The translations under genes were made by a program, and so were the position numbers. From JAYSRU01 sp043720875 (lineage in GTDB: Bacteria > Bacteroidota > Bacteroidia > Flavobacteriales_D > Crocinitomicaceae): a stretch of DNA of 33,789 nt. The stretch's first letter is position 1. Each line of letters starts with the position of its first letter. Below the pieces are notes generated by a model that made no database searches, had not been told where the DNA came from, and saw nothing but the letters and a program-made list of their open reading frames with translations. The stretch is taken from the NCBI GenBank assembly GCA_043720875.1, contig JAYSRU010000175.1, positions 1 to 33,789 on the forward strand. Direction: 5' to 3'. This document shows positions 22,599-31,547 of the stretch, piece after piece.

Positions 22599-25500
22599 TT
22601 AGTTATTTTCAATGTTTAAGTCTGTTCCTACTGGCGCTTTCAAATTTTTGGGTGTATTTTTCAATTGCATGAGCTCATCCCATAATTCATTCGCTTCATC
22701 CAATATTCCATCATCTGGATCTGCATAGTTTTCTTTCACTGAAGTTAAGGTATACTCAGCTTGCACCAAATCATTTTTAACGATTAGGTTTCTTGTTTGT
22801 AGAATTAATCCTTTTGCTACCCAATAATTATAACTCGGTTTCATTTTAAGCAATAACCTTATTTCTGCGTCCGATTTAGCGTTTTCGTTTTGTCGGAAAT
22901 ACATTTCAGCCAGTAAGTAACGGGATTCTGCAGCAAATGCAGTAGTAGAATTTTTAATCACAAAATCAAAGTCTGGTTTACATTCAATGTAGTTCTTTTG
23001 GTAGTAGCGATTTTTACCTGAAATGTATTTCGCTTCAACCTTAACATCTGCGCGCAAATTTGATTGTAGTAATACTTTTAATGCATATACGCCTGCAGTT
23101 TCCCAATTTTCCAACAAGGCATGACAACGCATAATACCTATTTGTGTATTATTTAGTACATCTGGTGTTACTGAAACTTTTTCAAGTTTTTCAAATACGG
23201 GCAATGCGCCTGCATAGTCTTTTTTGTTGTACAATACCTTTGAAACTCTAAAGGCTGCATTTTCTGTATAATCAGAATTAGGCCCAGAAAGTATCTCAGT
23301 ATATATCTCGATTGCTCTTGCTTCGTCTTTCGTTTCCCAATAGCAGTTAGCCATTTTGCTTTTAACTTCTGTTTTGCGTCGACCGTTCGGAAATTTGCTT
23401 AAGTATTTTTGAAATTCAATAATTGCTTCTTTGTAGCCATTGTCTTTATAAATTTCAATAGCAGCCATATAATAAGCATCTTCTTGATCGTCGTCAGAAA
23501 TATTTCCACAAGGATATTCTTGTCTTAAAGCATCAATTTTATCCAATTCCTTTTTAGCTGTATAAATATCTTTGATACCGTTTACTGCTACTTCGCAAGA
23601 ACTTCCTTCAGCATTATAGTTGGTAAGAACTTTTCTGAAGTTAGCCTCAGACTTGTTGTACTCTTTTTGCTTTAGTTGTATCGTCGCTAATTCAATCAGC
23701 GCGTCTTTCACTAAGATGTGATTTGGATGGTCTGTTATAATTTGCTCAAAATAGCGCTGCGCTTTTGCGTCTTCTTGCAAATAGCGGTAAGCCATCCCAG
23801 TTTCATAAATTGCAACCAGCATGTATCGAGAATTTTTGTAGTTATTGATTATATCACTCAAATACTTGATTTTGTCATTGGTTTTACCTGTGTAACCTGC
23901 AGTTTTTGCCATAAAATAGAGCGCCTGGTCTTCCTGTCCAGATTTAAGCGCTAGGGCTTTTTTATAATGTTCTATGGCTGCGTCGTTTTGAGAGGCAACA
24001 TAAGCAGCATCTGCAATACGCATGTGCGCATCTGCTAACTTTTTAGTATTAGTAAGCTGACTTTGCTCTGTGTAGCTTCTAAAGTTCTCAGATGCTTTCG
24101 TGTATTCTTTTTGGTTAAAATAGCTGTAACCCAAGTTATAATAAGCATCCTGACGCAAAGCTGGGTTTACAGATGGAAGACTAAGAAACTTTTTATAACC
24201 CGTTACCGATTTTGTAAAATCTCTTAATTGATAGTTAGCATCCGCGCTCCAAAATATTGCTTTGGCATTCAATTCTTGATCAACTGGATATTTGTCAACT
24301 AATTCGAAATTCTTAATTGCTTTCTTGAAATCAGATTTTTGATAACTTTCAATCCCATAATTGAAGGCCACAAGCTGGTACGCAGTTTTTAATTTTGTGT
24401 CTTTGTTAGGGATATTGTCAAGATTCTTTAAGGCTTCTTCGAAATTGTTTGTTGAAGTATACACGTTAATCAAATAGTGGTAAATATCGTCTCTTCTTTT
24501 AGAATTTGGATATTTTTCTAAAAATCGATTCATTGTCACTTCTGCTTCATCGTATGGATTAAGATCCAACTGATACGAAAGAATGGCATAATTGTACATC
24601 GCATCTTCTTGAATCACTTTGTCAAATTCCATTTTACTAGCAACTTCAAAGGCATTGCGCGCAAACGGTAAATTTTTCATTTTTTGGTAACAATCCGCAA
24701 TGTGATAAGCAGAAACATGAGCTAATGAATCCTTAATTCGACCTGTTTTATCAAAATATTTAATCGCGTTTTCATATTCTCCCGTTTTGTAATAACAAAA
24801 GCCTAATTGATAATCATCATAACGACTACTTTCAGATTCACGCGTAAAGCCTTCTAAATATGGAATAGCCTCGTCATACTTGCCTAGTCGGTAATACGAA
24901 TCACCAATAATGCGCTGTAAACCTGGTCTATCGGTTGCCGAAACAGAATCCAATATATTATCTCCAAATTGGATCACTTGGTCATATTTTTTTTGTTGGT
25001 AATAAATATTAGATACGTAATAGGGTACAGCGGCTTTGAAGCGGTCATCAGTTAATAATTTTTCGAATCCTTGAAGGGCAATGGTAAAGTTACCTTCTGA
25101 ATAGGCCAAATGGGAATAGTAATAAGTAGCAGGCGCCGCATATTGACTTGTTCCGTCTTTGATTTCGTAAAAATTATTTTTTGCCTCAAGATATTGTCGC
25201 TCCATAAAATGAGCATATCCTTTTTTGAAATAGTATTCGTCTCTATAAATTTCATCCAAATTTCTTGGATCAACGCGACTAAGCCAGGTGATGGTTGAAT
25301 GCCAATCTTTTTTCTGATAATAAAATCTTCCTAAACGGTGATAAATCTCATATTTGTAAATGCTTTCGGGATAATCCTTATTGAAGTTTTCAATGATTGC
25401 TTGCGCATCGTTATTATATAATTCTAAAGCGGAAATGCCTTCATAATAGCGCGCTTTAACGAATAATGGGTCGTTTGTATTGCTAAATCCACGGATGAAA

Positions 25501-25655
25501 TTTCGGAACTCTTCACGAGCCGCCCCGTATTGTTCTTTTTCGTACAAGGCTTCTGCTCTGTAGAATGCACTATAGTCTGATGTTTGCTGAAGCGTACCTT
25601 GGGCATTACTTAGAAAATTTATACAGAGTAGGAAAAAGAAGAAAATATATTTCAT
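22599..25655 (-). CDS. Large periplasmic tetratricopeptide-repeat protein
   Basis: A 1018-residue exported protein with a signal peptide ending SNAQ. From about residue 28 to 990 it is almost entirely TPR units of 33-38 residues. Examples are AEALYEKEQYGAAREEFRNF, YRLGKYDEAIPYLEGF, YNLGYSYFNQKEYTKASENF, and YMAAIEIYKDNGYKEAIIEF with YLSKFPNGRRKTE (TolA/YbgF-like spacing). TPR arrays are protein-binding scaffolds; the outer-membrane barrel gene directly downstream is an obvious candidate partner. It is the first gene of a three-gene operon and is divergent from ftsE, with a perfect -7 box 20 bases before its ATG. No enzyme domain is seen. Confidence 0.88.
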   Translation of the reverse strand: MKYIFFFFLLCINFLSNAQGTLQQTSDYSAFYRAEALYEKEQYGAAREEFRNFIRGFSNTNDPLFVKARYYEGISALELYNNDAQAIIENFNKDYPESIYKYEIYHRLGRFYYQKKDWHSTITWLSRVDPRNLDEIYRDEYYFKKGYAHFMERQYLEAKNNFYEIKDGTSQYAAPATYYYSHLAYSEGNFTIALQGFEKLLTDDRFKAAVPYYVSNIYYQQKKYDQVIQFGDNILDSVSATDRPGLQRIIGDSYYRLGKYDEAIPYLEGFTRESESSRYDDYQLGFCYYKTGEYENAIKYFDKTGRIKDSLAHVSAYHIADCYQKMKNLPFARNAFEVASKMEFDKVIQEDAMYNYAILSYQLDLNPYDEAEVTMNRFLEKYPNSKRRDDIYHYLINVYTSTNNFEEALKNLDNIPNKDTKLKTAYQLVAFNYGIESYQKSDFKKAIKNFELVDKYPVDQELNAKAIFWSADANYQLRDFTKSVTGYKKFLSLPSVNPALRQDAYYNLGYSYFNQKEYTKASENFRSYTEQSQLTNTKKLADAHMRIADAAYVASQNDAAIEHYKKALALKSGQEDQALYFMAKTAGYTGKTNDKIKYLSDIINNYKNSRYMLVAIYETGMAYRYLQEDAKAQRYFEQIITDHPNHILVKDALIELATIQLKQKEYNKSEANFRKVLTNYNAEGSSCEVAVNGIKDIYTAKKELDKIDALRQEYPCGNISDDDQEDAYYMAAIEIYKDNGYKEAIIEFQKYLSKFPNGRRKTEVKSKMANCYWETKDEARAIEIYTEILSGPNSDYTENAAFRVSKVLYNKKDYAGALPVFEKLEKVSVTPDVLNNTQIGIMRCHALLENWETAGVYALKVLLQSNLRADVKVEAKYISGKNRYYQKNYIECKPDFDFVIKNSTTAFAAESRYLLAEMYFRQNENAKSDAEIRLLLKMKPSYNYWVAKGLILQTRNLIVKNDLVQAEYTLTSVKENYADPDDGILDEANELWDELMQLKNTPKNLKAPVGTDLNIENN

Positions 25656-25675
25656 TAGAGATTTGATTTAACGTG

Positions 25676-25683
25676 CAAAAGTA
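25676..25683 (-). promoter_or_regulatory. -7 box of the TPR-barrel-GNAT operon
   Basis: On the minus strand TACTTTTG, a perfect TAnnTTTG match, lies 20 bases before the TPR gene ATG. No TTG is found at -33. It is 13 bases from the ATG at 25696 that opens the longest ftsE frame, one more reason to doubt that start. Confidence 0.55.
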
Positions 25684-25812
25684 AACGTAAAATACATGCG
25701 ATTGGGTACGGTTTTTCAAAGTTTTTCACGGTTGGGTGTTAAGAGTTTATATCTAGAACTGTATTTCATCCATTATTTCCACACACCTTTACATAAACTA
25801 AATTTCTTCGGT

Positions 25813-26523
25813 GTGTCTGCAATCATTTCTATAAAAAACGCTTCAATTTTTCAACAGAAAATGCTTATTCTTCAAGATGTCAATCTCGAATTAGGGGTGT
25901 CCGAATTCATGTATCTTATTGGTAAAACAGGAAGCGGAAAGAGTAGTTTACTCAAAACGATCTATGGTGAACTACCTTTAACATCAGGAAGCGGTTCTAT
26001 TGTTGGAGATAATTTATTGATATTAAAGACGAAAAATATCCCACTTTTACGTCGCAAAATTGGAATCGTTTTTCAAGATTTTCAATTGTTGACTGATCGC
26101 AATGTATTTAAAAACCTCACATTTGTTTTAGAATGCACGGGAGGAAAAGATAAAAAGGTTAACGAAAAAAGGGCAACTGAAGTTTTGAAACAGGTTGGCT
26201 TAGAAAATATGGGTACCAGAATGCCTTTCGAACTTTCTGGAGGAGAACAGCAGAGAGTTTCCATTGCTCGAGCGTTAATGAACAAACCGCAACTTATTTT
26301 GGCGGATGAACCTACAGGAAATTTGGACACAGAAACGAGTCAAGAAATAATGCGTTTGCTTTTTGCAATTGCTGCAGAAGGCACCTCTATTTTGATGGCA
26401 ACGCACGATATGACGATGCTTGAAAATTTTCCTGCGCGTGTGATGAAAGTGGAAGAAGGAAAGATACGAGAATTAAGTGGAATGAATAATTTTGATCCAT
26501 TTCAGGCTTTTTCAGCAGAGTAG
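25813..26523 (+). CDS. ftsE: Cell-division ABC ATPase FtsE, probable GTG start
   Basis: A 236-residue ABC ATPase. FtsE works with the membrane protein FtsX at the divisome, where the pair activates septal peptidoglycan hydrolases. Motifs, numbered from the GTG: Walker A GKTGSGKSS 37-45, Q-loop Gln88 in VFQDFQLLTDRNV, signature LSGGEQQR 141-148, Walker B ILADEP 162-167 and MATHD for the switch histidine. The frame is open upstream to an ATG at 25696, but those 39 extra residues are unlike any FtsE. The family N terminus (about 4-6 residues, then IISIKNASIF) begins exactly at the GTG at 25813, and no ATG lies between. I therefore prefer GTG. FtsX is not in this window; the two genes are often apart in Bacteroidota. 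The stop is 4 bases from that of the convergent glycosyltransferase gene. Confidence 0.88.
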   Translation: MSAIISIKNASIFQQKMLILQDVNLELGVSEFMYLIGKTGSGKSSLLKTIYGELPLTSGSGSIVGDNLLILKTKNIPLLRRKIGIVFQDFQLLTDRNVFKNLTFVLECTGGKDKKVNEKRATEVLKQVGLENMGTRMPFELSGGEQQRVSIARALMNKPQLILADEPTGNLDTETSQEIMRLLFAIAAEGTSILMATHDMTMLENFPARVMKVEEGKIRELSGMNNFDPFQAFSAE

Positions 26524-26527
26524 CGAG

Positions 26528-27640
26528 TTAAATTCCCAATTCAGTAAAGACGGTCTGTAATATTTTGCTCCCTGAGGAAGTGTCAACTTTCTGCTTTAAG
26601 GCATCCAAATATCTATACGATTGAACGGCATATAAATGCTTCTGAATTTGACAAATGAATTCTTCTGGGGTTTCTGCAAAAATAACAAATTCGTGAAGGT
26701 TCGTACTTACCATCATCGCTTGATTTACCAAACAGAAGCCTCCAGCGCAAAGTGACCGAAGGTTTTTATTTTTTGCCCCTGTTACTTGAAAAGTTGGCAA
26801 TAAATGAATTTGGGCTGAAGCGAGTATTTCTGAAAGCGCTTCATTGGATGGAGAAGGAATAACAGTGCAATAGTGTTGTTGCAGAAATGAAATAAGTTCA
26901 CTGCTCGGATTTTTTCCAGCAATTATTATATTTTGAGAAATATTGGGTGCAATATGAGTTGCGATCCAACGTGCGGCCGTCGCATTCTCTTCTACACTTA
27001 AGTTTCCATGAAAAACTATTTCTGTTTTTACTGCGTTGCGTTCGTGTAGATAAGAATCTACTTCAACGGTATTGTGCAATACCACGGCATTCTTGTTTAT
27101 TACGCGGAAGTGAATAGCATCTTTTTCTGTTACCGCTAAAATGTAACTAGCATCCTTTAGTTTTTTTTCAAATTGTTTGAGGCGCAGCGCTTCTAACTTG
27201 AAGTATATTTTGGTGAGTAACGATATTGATCCTTTTGCGAGCGCGGCGTAATAATCCGCTTCAATATTATGTGTTCGAACAATTTTAACACGTTCCGTTA
27301 ATTTTGGATGCGCTAAAAGTCCACAACTATGTATTCCTTCAAAAAATATAGGTGAATTGTCTTTCAATAAATTGGTGAGCAATGCTGTATGTGTTCGCGT
27401 CTTAACGATATAAGGTGTGACAGAAAGTTGTTGAAAAATTCCAGATTTCCTTGGATATAAAAACAATTCATCACAGTATTCGCGTAATACATCTGGAACA
27501 GCATTATCCTTGGTAAAACAATGAAGAATCACACTATAATTTAATGCTTTAAGCATTTTCAAATGTTGAAACACATCAATGACTCCGCCATAATTTGCGG
27601 GCAACGGAACATCAAAAGATATGAGATGAATTCTTTTCAC
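26528..27640 (-). CDS. GT-B glycosyltransferase (GT4-like), second gene of a pair
   Basis: A 370-residue cytoplasmic or membrane-peripheral glycosyltransferase without signal peptide. The N-terminal Rossmann half opens with RIHLISFDVPLPANYGGVIDVFQHL (the glycine-rich acceptor-side loop) and has VRTHNIEADYY near 129-139, typical of GT4 enzymes. The C-terminal half has VFHGNLSVEENATAARWI near 208-225, a GKNPSSEL strand and LPTFQVTGAKNKNLRSLCAG near 285-304, where a donor-binding site is expected. The classical E-x7-E pair is not obvious there. It probably adds a sugar to a surface polysaccharide or lipid-linked glycan; donor and acceptor are unknown. It starts 2 bases after the stop of the partner gene. 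Confidence 0.85.
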   Translation of the reverse strand: MKRIHLISFDVPLPANYGGVIDVFQHLKMLKALNYSVILHCFTKDNAVPDVLREYCDELFLYPRKSGIFQQLSVTPYIVKTRTHTALLTNLLKDNSPIFFEGIHSCGLLAHPKLTERVKIVRTHNIEADYYAALAKGSISLLTKIYFKLEALRLKQFEKKLKDASYILAVTEKDAIHFRVINKNAVVLHNTVEVDSYLHERNAVKTEIVFHGNLSVEENATAARWIATHIAPNISQNIIIAGKNPSSELISFLQQHYCTVIPSPSNEALSEILASAQIHLLPTFQVTGAKNKNLRSLCAGGFCLVNQAMMVSTNLHEFVIFAETPEEFICQIQKHLYAVQSYRYLDALKQKVDTSSGSKILQTVFTELGI

Positions 27641-27642
27641 TA

Positions 27643-28764
27643 TTAGATTAATGGGGAGTAAATTAGTCGTAAGGTTTCTATTTCATGTTCCCAACATTCA
27701 ATGTTAGCAGCAGTGACGCAATTCGATTTCCATAACATTAACTGCGCTGGATTCAAACGTATTGCTTCAATGGCTTCTGCCAAATCGTTGGGTAGATGAG
27801 AGGAAGAGATATACCCAACTGAATGGGTTAAAACTACTTTTTTTATTTCTGGTAAATCACTTACAAATACCGGCGTATTGGCTTGTATGTAGTCGAATAT
27901 TTTATTGGGGAGCGAAAATCTGTAGTTCAAATTGGTGTCTTTGTCTAATGAAAAGCCTAAATCAGAATGATAGGTAAAATTCATCATTTCCAAGTAAGGC
28001 CGCTTTTCAAAAAACAGAACATTGTTTTGTTTAGCTTGATTCACTTGAGCCTTTAATTGCCCAACTACATCTCCGTCTCCAACTATGAGAAGGCAACATT
28101 CTGGCAATTGTAGCATTGCTTCAACAAGTTCTTCTATACCGCGGTCGATATTAATTCCTGCGCCTTGTGCGATAAGAATAAACTTATCTTCAGGAATTCC
28201 GAGCTCTTTTTTTGTTTTTAAGTTTTGGGGAATCCAGTGTTTGGCCACATTTCTAACCACTTTTATGTTTTTGTTGTATTTGGTAGCATATTGAGTAGCG
28301 ATGGAAGTATTTACGGTGTAAACGTGCTTTAATTTAGGGAATATTCTTCCTTCAATTCGTTCCCAAATGCTTTTCACGAAGGGTCTATTTTGAAGCTCTG
28401 GAACTTCCGTAAAATATTCATGCGTGTCGTAAACTAATTCACATTTTCTTTTGAATTTCAACGCCATATGATTGGCCAAAAGTGTATCTAAATCGTTACT
28501 CACCAAAATATCAACCTTTGAAAAGAACAAACGACAGAACAGACTCAGTGTATAGTTCGCATAAAACAATGCCCCTTTATGAAAGATCAGACGCATTCTT
28601 TTCGTCTCATATCTTCTGGTCTCTAAAGGCATGCTATTGTTTCGTTTTCTTCCGATTAACGTAACGCTTAGACCTTGGTCTACTAAAAAATTACATACCT
28701 TATCCACTCTTTGATCAGTGAACAAATCATTGGTTACAGAAACAATAGCACGTTTTTTTATCAT
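27643..28764 (-). CDS. GT-B glycosyltransferase (GT4-like), first gene of a pair
   Basis: A 373-residue glycosyltransferase. The N-terminal half shows VTNDLFTDQRVDKVCNFLVDQG (acceptor-side loop), a VDILVSNDLDTLLA segment and LVYDTHEYFTEVPEL near 115-129, common in Bacteroidota GT4 enzymes. The C-terminal half has ILIAQGAGINIDRGIEELVEAM near 206-227, CCLLIVGDGD, and the nucleotide-sugar site FSLPNKIFDYIQANTPVFVSDLPE near 299-322. It is co-transcribed with the second transferase (2-base gap) and has a perfect -7 box 19 bases upstream. No other polysaccharide genes are near, so the product glycan cannot be named. Confidence 0.88.
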   Translation of the reverse strand: MIKKRAIVSVTNDLFTDQRVDKVCNFLVDQGLSVTLIGRKRNNSMPLETRRYETKRMRLIFHKGALFYANYTLSLFCRLFFSKVDILVSNDLDTLLANHMALKFKRKCELVYDTHEYFTEVPELQNRPFVKSIWERIEGRIFPKLKHVYTVNTSIATQYATKYNKNIKVVRNVAKHWIPQNLKTKKELGIPEDKFILIAQGAGINIDRGIEELVEAMLQLPECCLLIVGDGDVVGQLKAQVNQAKQNNVLFFEKRPYLEMMNFTYHSDLGFSLDKDTNLNYRFSLPNKIFDYIQANTPVFVSDLPEIKKVVLTHSVGYISSSHLPNDLAEAIEAIRLNPAQLMLWKSNCVTAANIECWEHEIETLRLIYSPLI

Positions 28765-28783
28765 TCAATCGGAAAACAATGTA

Positions 28784-28791
28784 CAAATATA
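28784..28791 (-). promoter_or_regulatory. -7 box of the glycosyltransferase pair
   Basis: On the minus strand TATATTTG, a perfect TAnnTTTG match, lies 19 bases before the ATG at 28764. No -33 TTG is seen at 17-20 bases. Confidence 0.5.
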
Positions 28792-28834
28792 CTAACCATT
28801 TAGGTTATGCAGCCGTCAGGATTCTACTTAAACG

Positions 28835-28866
28835 AAAAACGACCTTTCAACGTATGAAAGGTCGTT
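28835..28866 (-). terminator. Terminator of the larger Lys-C-like protease gene
   Basis: A perfect 12-base-pair stem AACGACCTTTCA/TGAAAGGTCGTT (28838-28849 with 28855-28866) with a 5-base loop has an A run on its left, giving a U run on the minus-strand transcript. It starts 20 bases after the stop at 28887. Confidence 0.88.
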
Positions 28867-28886
28867 CTCGATAATTGTAGTTTCTT

Positions 28887-31388
28887 TTATTTTTTCACAA
28901 ATCGATTTACGAGCGATTCAGTTGAAGAAGAAATTTTCAAGTTGTATGTTCCGTTAGATAAGTTTTTAACGTCAAGTGCTTCGATAGAAGAACCATTCGA
29001 AACAACAGTCTTGATAACTTTACCCATCATGTCAATTACTTCAATTGAAACAGTCCCATTGATGTTTGTTAAATCTACATTTAACACATCATTTGATGGA
29101 TTTGGAAATAATCCGACAGAATTAAGGTCTGAATCTATTAAACTTGAATTATCGGTTATCTTGATATTGATATCATCCAACGACAATACATATTGATCAG
29201 CAGCACTATAACAGTAAAAAGTAATGTAGAAATCTCCAGTACTTGGTGCCGTAAATGTTGCGATTTTTTGCAAATATGTAATGTTTGTTATTGAGGGATG
29301 GTCAAAAATCGTTTGTGTAAAACTACTTGCAAGACTGTTATTTGTCCCAAGTTTAACGCTCATTTTTTCCGGATATATTGCTTCTTGAGCTTTATACCAA
29401 TAGGAAACAGTATAACTTGTGCCTCCAACAAAACTAAAGCATGGGGTTGTTATATAATCATCAGCAGCATTTGGAGTTGAGTATTGATAACCAGCAAATT
29501 GAGTTCCTAAATGTGCAGGGAAAGTTGCATTTGCAGTTACTACACTCCATGGGTTTGCATCGCCATTTGCGTTAATGGTAGTTAAACCTGACATGTCTTC
29601 AGTAGATTCAAATCCCATAGACCATCCCAATGCACTTGGTGTAACACATGTTACTGGAAGTGGATCAGTTACCACAATGTAAGCATTTTTCAATTCGACA
29701 TCACTTCCTAAACCGTTAGATGCAGTGAGTTGAACCGTATACGTACCAGCAGTTGTAAATGTAACCGAAGGATTTTGACTCGCTGCAGTTCCCGTAGAAT
29801 AGTTCCATCCTGTTGCGGGTGTAATTACCCAAGCCCATGTGTTGGGAACGCCTGAGGTTTGGTCATTAAATGCAACAATTCCTCCAGTATTTAGTGTTGT
29901 TGGTGTGCCAATAAATTGTGCAACAGGTACCGTTGGAACTATCACAGCACAAGGATTGTAAGATCCAGCCATTGTTGTAACTCCAGTGTTTGCTGGATCT
30001 AACCAAGGTTGAAGTTTACGCGCATTAGTGGTTCCATTTTGTGCGTTACTCCAATGCCATGCAAATTTACCGTATAAATCTGGATCACTTTGAGCATTGC
30101 AATAAGATGATCCACCTGTTAGCGTTCCAATGATTTTTCCTGCGTTATTGAATAATGGTGAACCAGATGACCCACCTTCGGTTACACCCCAACCATTTGC
30201 ATTTGCTGTCCAGCTAAATCTCCAATGAGAAGTATAGGTAACGTTGTTGAATCCTGCACCAACTGGAGTAGCTGTATATGTCGATACTTTTTTAATATCT
30301 CCAGCAGGATGATGAAATCCTATTCCGCCTGCTCCGATTGTAGCGATAGCATCCCAACCATTCCAATACGCACTGAATGCTGTAGTTTTTAATGTGGTAA
30401 TAATTGTTGCTTCGTTTGTTGCTGTCCCTAATTTTACTAATAAAAAATCTGAGCTTGCATCACCTCCATCAACTGTGCTAGCTACTTTTAGGCATCCTGT
30501 TACAAAGTTCGAAGCTAAAGTTCCAACAGTTCCAGGAGTTGTTCCAGCAATAGATTCAAATCTGAAATGAAATTTCCAAAGTGCAAAGTCAGCAGCTGAA
30601 GTTGTTATACCGCAATGATTTGCTGTTAAAAAGTAAGGTTTGCAATCATTAGCTAGGTTGTTCACTAATGATCCTGTACAATATCCTTGACTTCCTCCTT
30701 CAATAACATTAATCATAGCCACCCCACGATTTTGTGCGGTCCAAGCATCTCCTACAGGCGTAGCATTTGCATTAACTTCACAAGCATCTGATCCTCCGAA
30801 ATTATGAAATTTTGCTGTATTATAAGGTGTATTTGTGGATCTATAACCGTGAAAAACACGGTTAATATTAATTTCACTTAATGGTTCATTGGCGGGTTGT
30901 AATAAGTTTAAAACAACATCATCTCCCCAAACCAAATCAATTATTAATTGCCCATCTTCTAAGACGCATGCTTGGTTAAACATTTTGGTTGAATACCCAA
31001 TGTTTTTATTTTCAATCCAAAATTGTGCTCCATTTGATAATGCAAATTGTGTAAAAGTAAAGCTTAAGGCCTCAGCATCTTTTGACTTCAATTTTAATTG
31101 CCAAACTTTCATTCCATTGTTCAATACTGTCCAATGTCCTGAATTTTGTGTGGTAATGTTAGTGAAATGAGCAATTCCAAAACGGTATAATTTACCTTGA
31201 TTGTCCCTTGCTTCATCTTCAGCGCGCAAAACCTCACGGTCAGGAGCTACAAGTTTAAGACTAGGCACCTCGCTAGAAACCCCAACTTTTACTTTAGGTT
31301 CACCATCCAAATGGACCAATGAAGTTGTTTGGCCAAAAATTCCAGCGATCGGAAGAATGACTCCAAGAATAAGTACAATTTTTTTCAT
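28887..31388 (-). CDS. Secreted lysyl-endopeptidase-like protease with PKD, adhesin-like and type A T9SS domains
   Basis: An 833-residue secreted serine protease. The signal peptide covers residues 1-20 (ending IFGQ) and is followed by a propeptide-like region to about 198. The trypsin-fold catalytic domain (about 199-480) has His258 in FLTANHCG, Asp314 in SSDFLLVKL and Ser408 in GGSSGSP. It aligns with Achromobacter Lys-C: YCTGSLVNNLAND, WNGWD, the HHPAGDIKK stretch, GGSSYC and QPWLDPANTG. Asp437 before LYG falls where Lys-C has its specificity Asp225, so cleavage after lysine is predicted. A PKD domain (about 487-575), a cleaved-adhesin/MAM-like beta-sandwich (about 588-745) and a type A T9SS tail (about 755-833; GLFPNPSNDVLNVDL, GTYNLKISS) follow. 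A smaller paralog lies directly upstream. Confidence 0.9.
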   Translation of the reverse strand: MKKIVLILGVILPIAGIFGQTTSLVHLDGEPKVKVGVSSEVPSLKLVAPDREVLRAEDEARDNQGKLYRFGIAHFTNITTQNSGHWTVLNNGMKVWQLKLKSKDAEALSFTFTQFALSNGAQFWIENKNIGYSTKMFNQACVLEDGQLIIDLVWGDDVVLNLLQPANEPLSEININRVFHGYRSTNTPYNTAKFHNFGGSDACEVNANATPVGDAWTAQNRGVAMINVIEGGSQGYCTGSLVNNLANDCKPYFLTANHCGITTSAADFALWKFHFRFESIAGTTPGTVGTLASNFVTGCLKVASTVDGGDASSDFLLVKLGTATNEATIITTLKTTAFSAYWNGWDAIATIGAGGIGFHHPAGDIKKVSTYTATPVGAGFNNVTYTSHWRFSWTANANGWGVTEGGSSGSPLFNNAGKIIGTLTGGSSYCNAQSDPDLYGKFAWHWSNAQNGTTNARKLQPWLDPANTGVTTMAGSYNPCAVIVPTVPVAQFIGTPTTLNTGGIVAFNDQTSGVPNTWAWVITPATGWNYSTGTAASQNPSVTFTTAGTYTVQLTASNGLGSDVELKNAYIVVTDPLPVTCVTPSALGWSMGFESTEDMSGLTTINANGDANPWSVVTANATFPAHLGTQFAGYQYSTPNAADDYITTPCFSFVGGTSYTVSYWYKAQEAIYPEKMSVKLGTNNSLASSFTQTIFDHPSITNITYLQKIATFTAPSTGDFYITFYCYSAADQYVLSLDDINIKITDNSSLIDSDLNSVGLFPNPSNDVLNVDLTNINGTVSIEVIDMMGKVIKTVVSNGSSIEALDVKNLSNGTYNLKISSSTESLVNRFVKK

Positions 31389-31407
31389 ATTTTTTATTTT
31401 AGTATGG

Positions 31408-31415
31408 CTAAAGTA
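31408..31415 (-). promoter_or_regulatory. Possible -7 box of the larger protease gene
   Basis: On the minus strand TACTTTAG, one mismatch to TAnnTTTG, lies 19 bases before the ATG, the same spacing as the better boxes of this window. No -33 element is seen. Confidence 0.35.
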
Positions 31416-31494
31416 AAAAATATATTCATAACATCTTAATCTTACATCATTAAATTGTTAAAATCCTAAAAGAGTAACGTTAAAGGCGCAAAAT

Positions 31495-31533
31495 AAAAAA
31501 CCCAAATCGACCTTGTTTAACAGTCGATTTGGG
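31495..31533 (-). terminator. Terminator of the smaller Lys-C-like protease gene
   Basis: A perfect 11-base-pair stem CCCAAATCGAC/GTCGATTTGGG (31501-31511 with 31523-31533) has AAAAAA on its left, a U run in the minus-strand RNA. It lies 14 bases after the stop and separates the two protease genes into independent units. Confidence 0.88.
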
Positions 31534-31547
31534 AATCTATTCAATAT

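Noticed and set aside
25696..25812. 39-residue N-terminal extension of FtsE
   Set aside because: It is not family-like and its ATG lies 13 bases from the divergent promoter box. The GTG at 25813 fits the family start.
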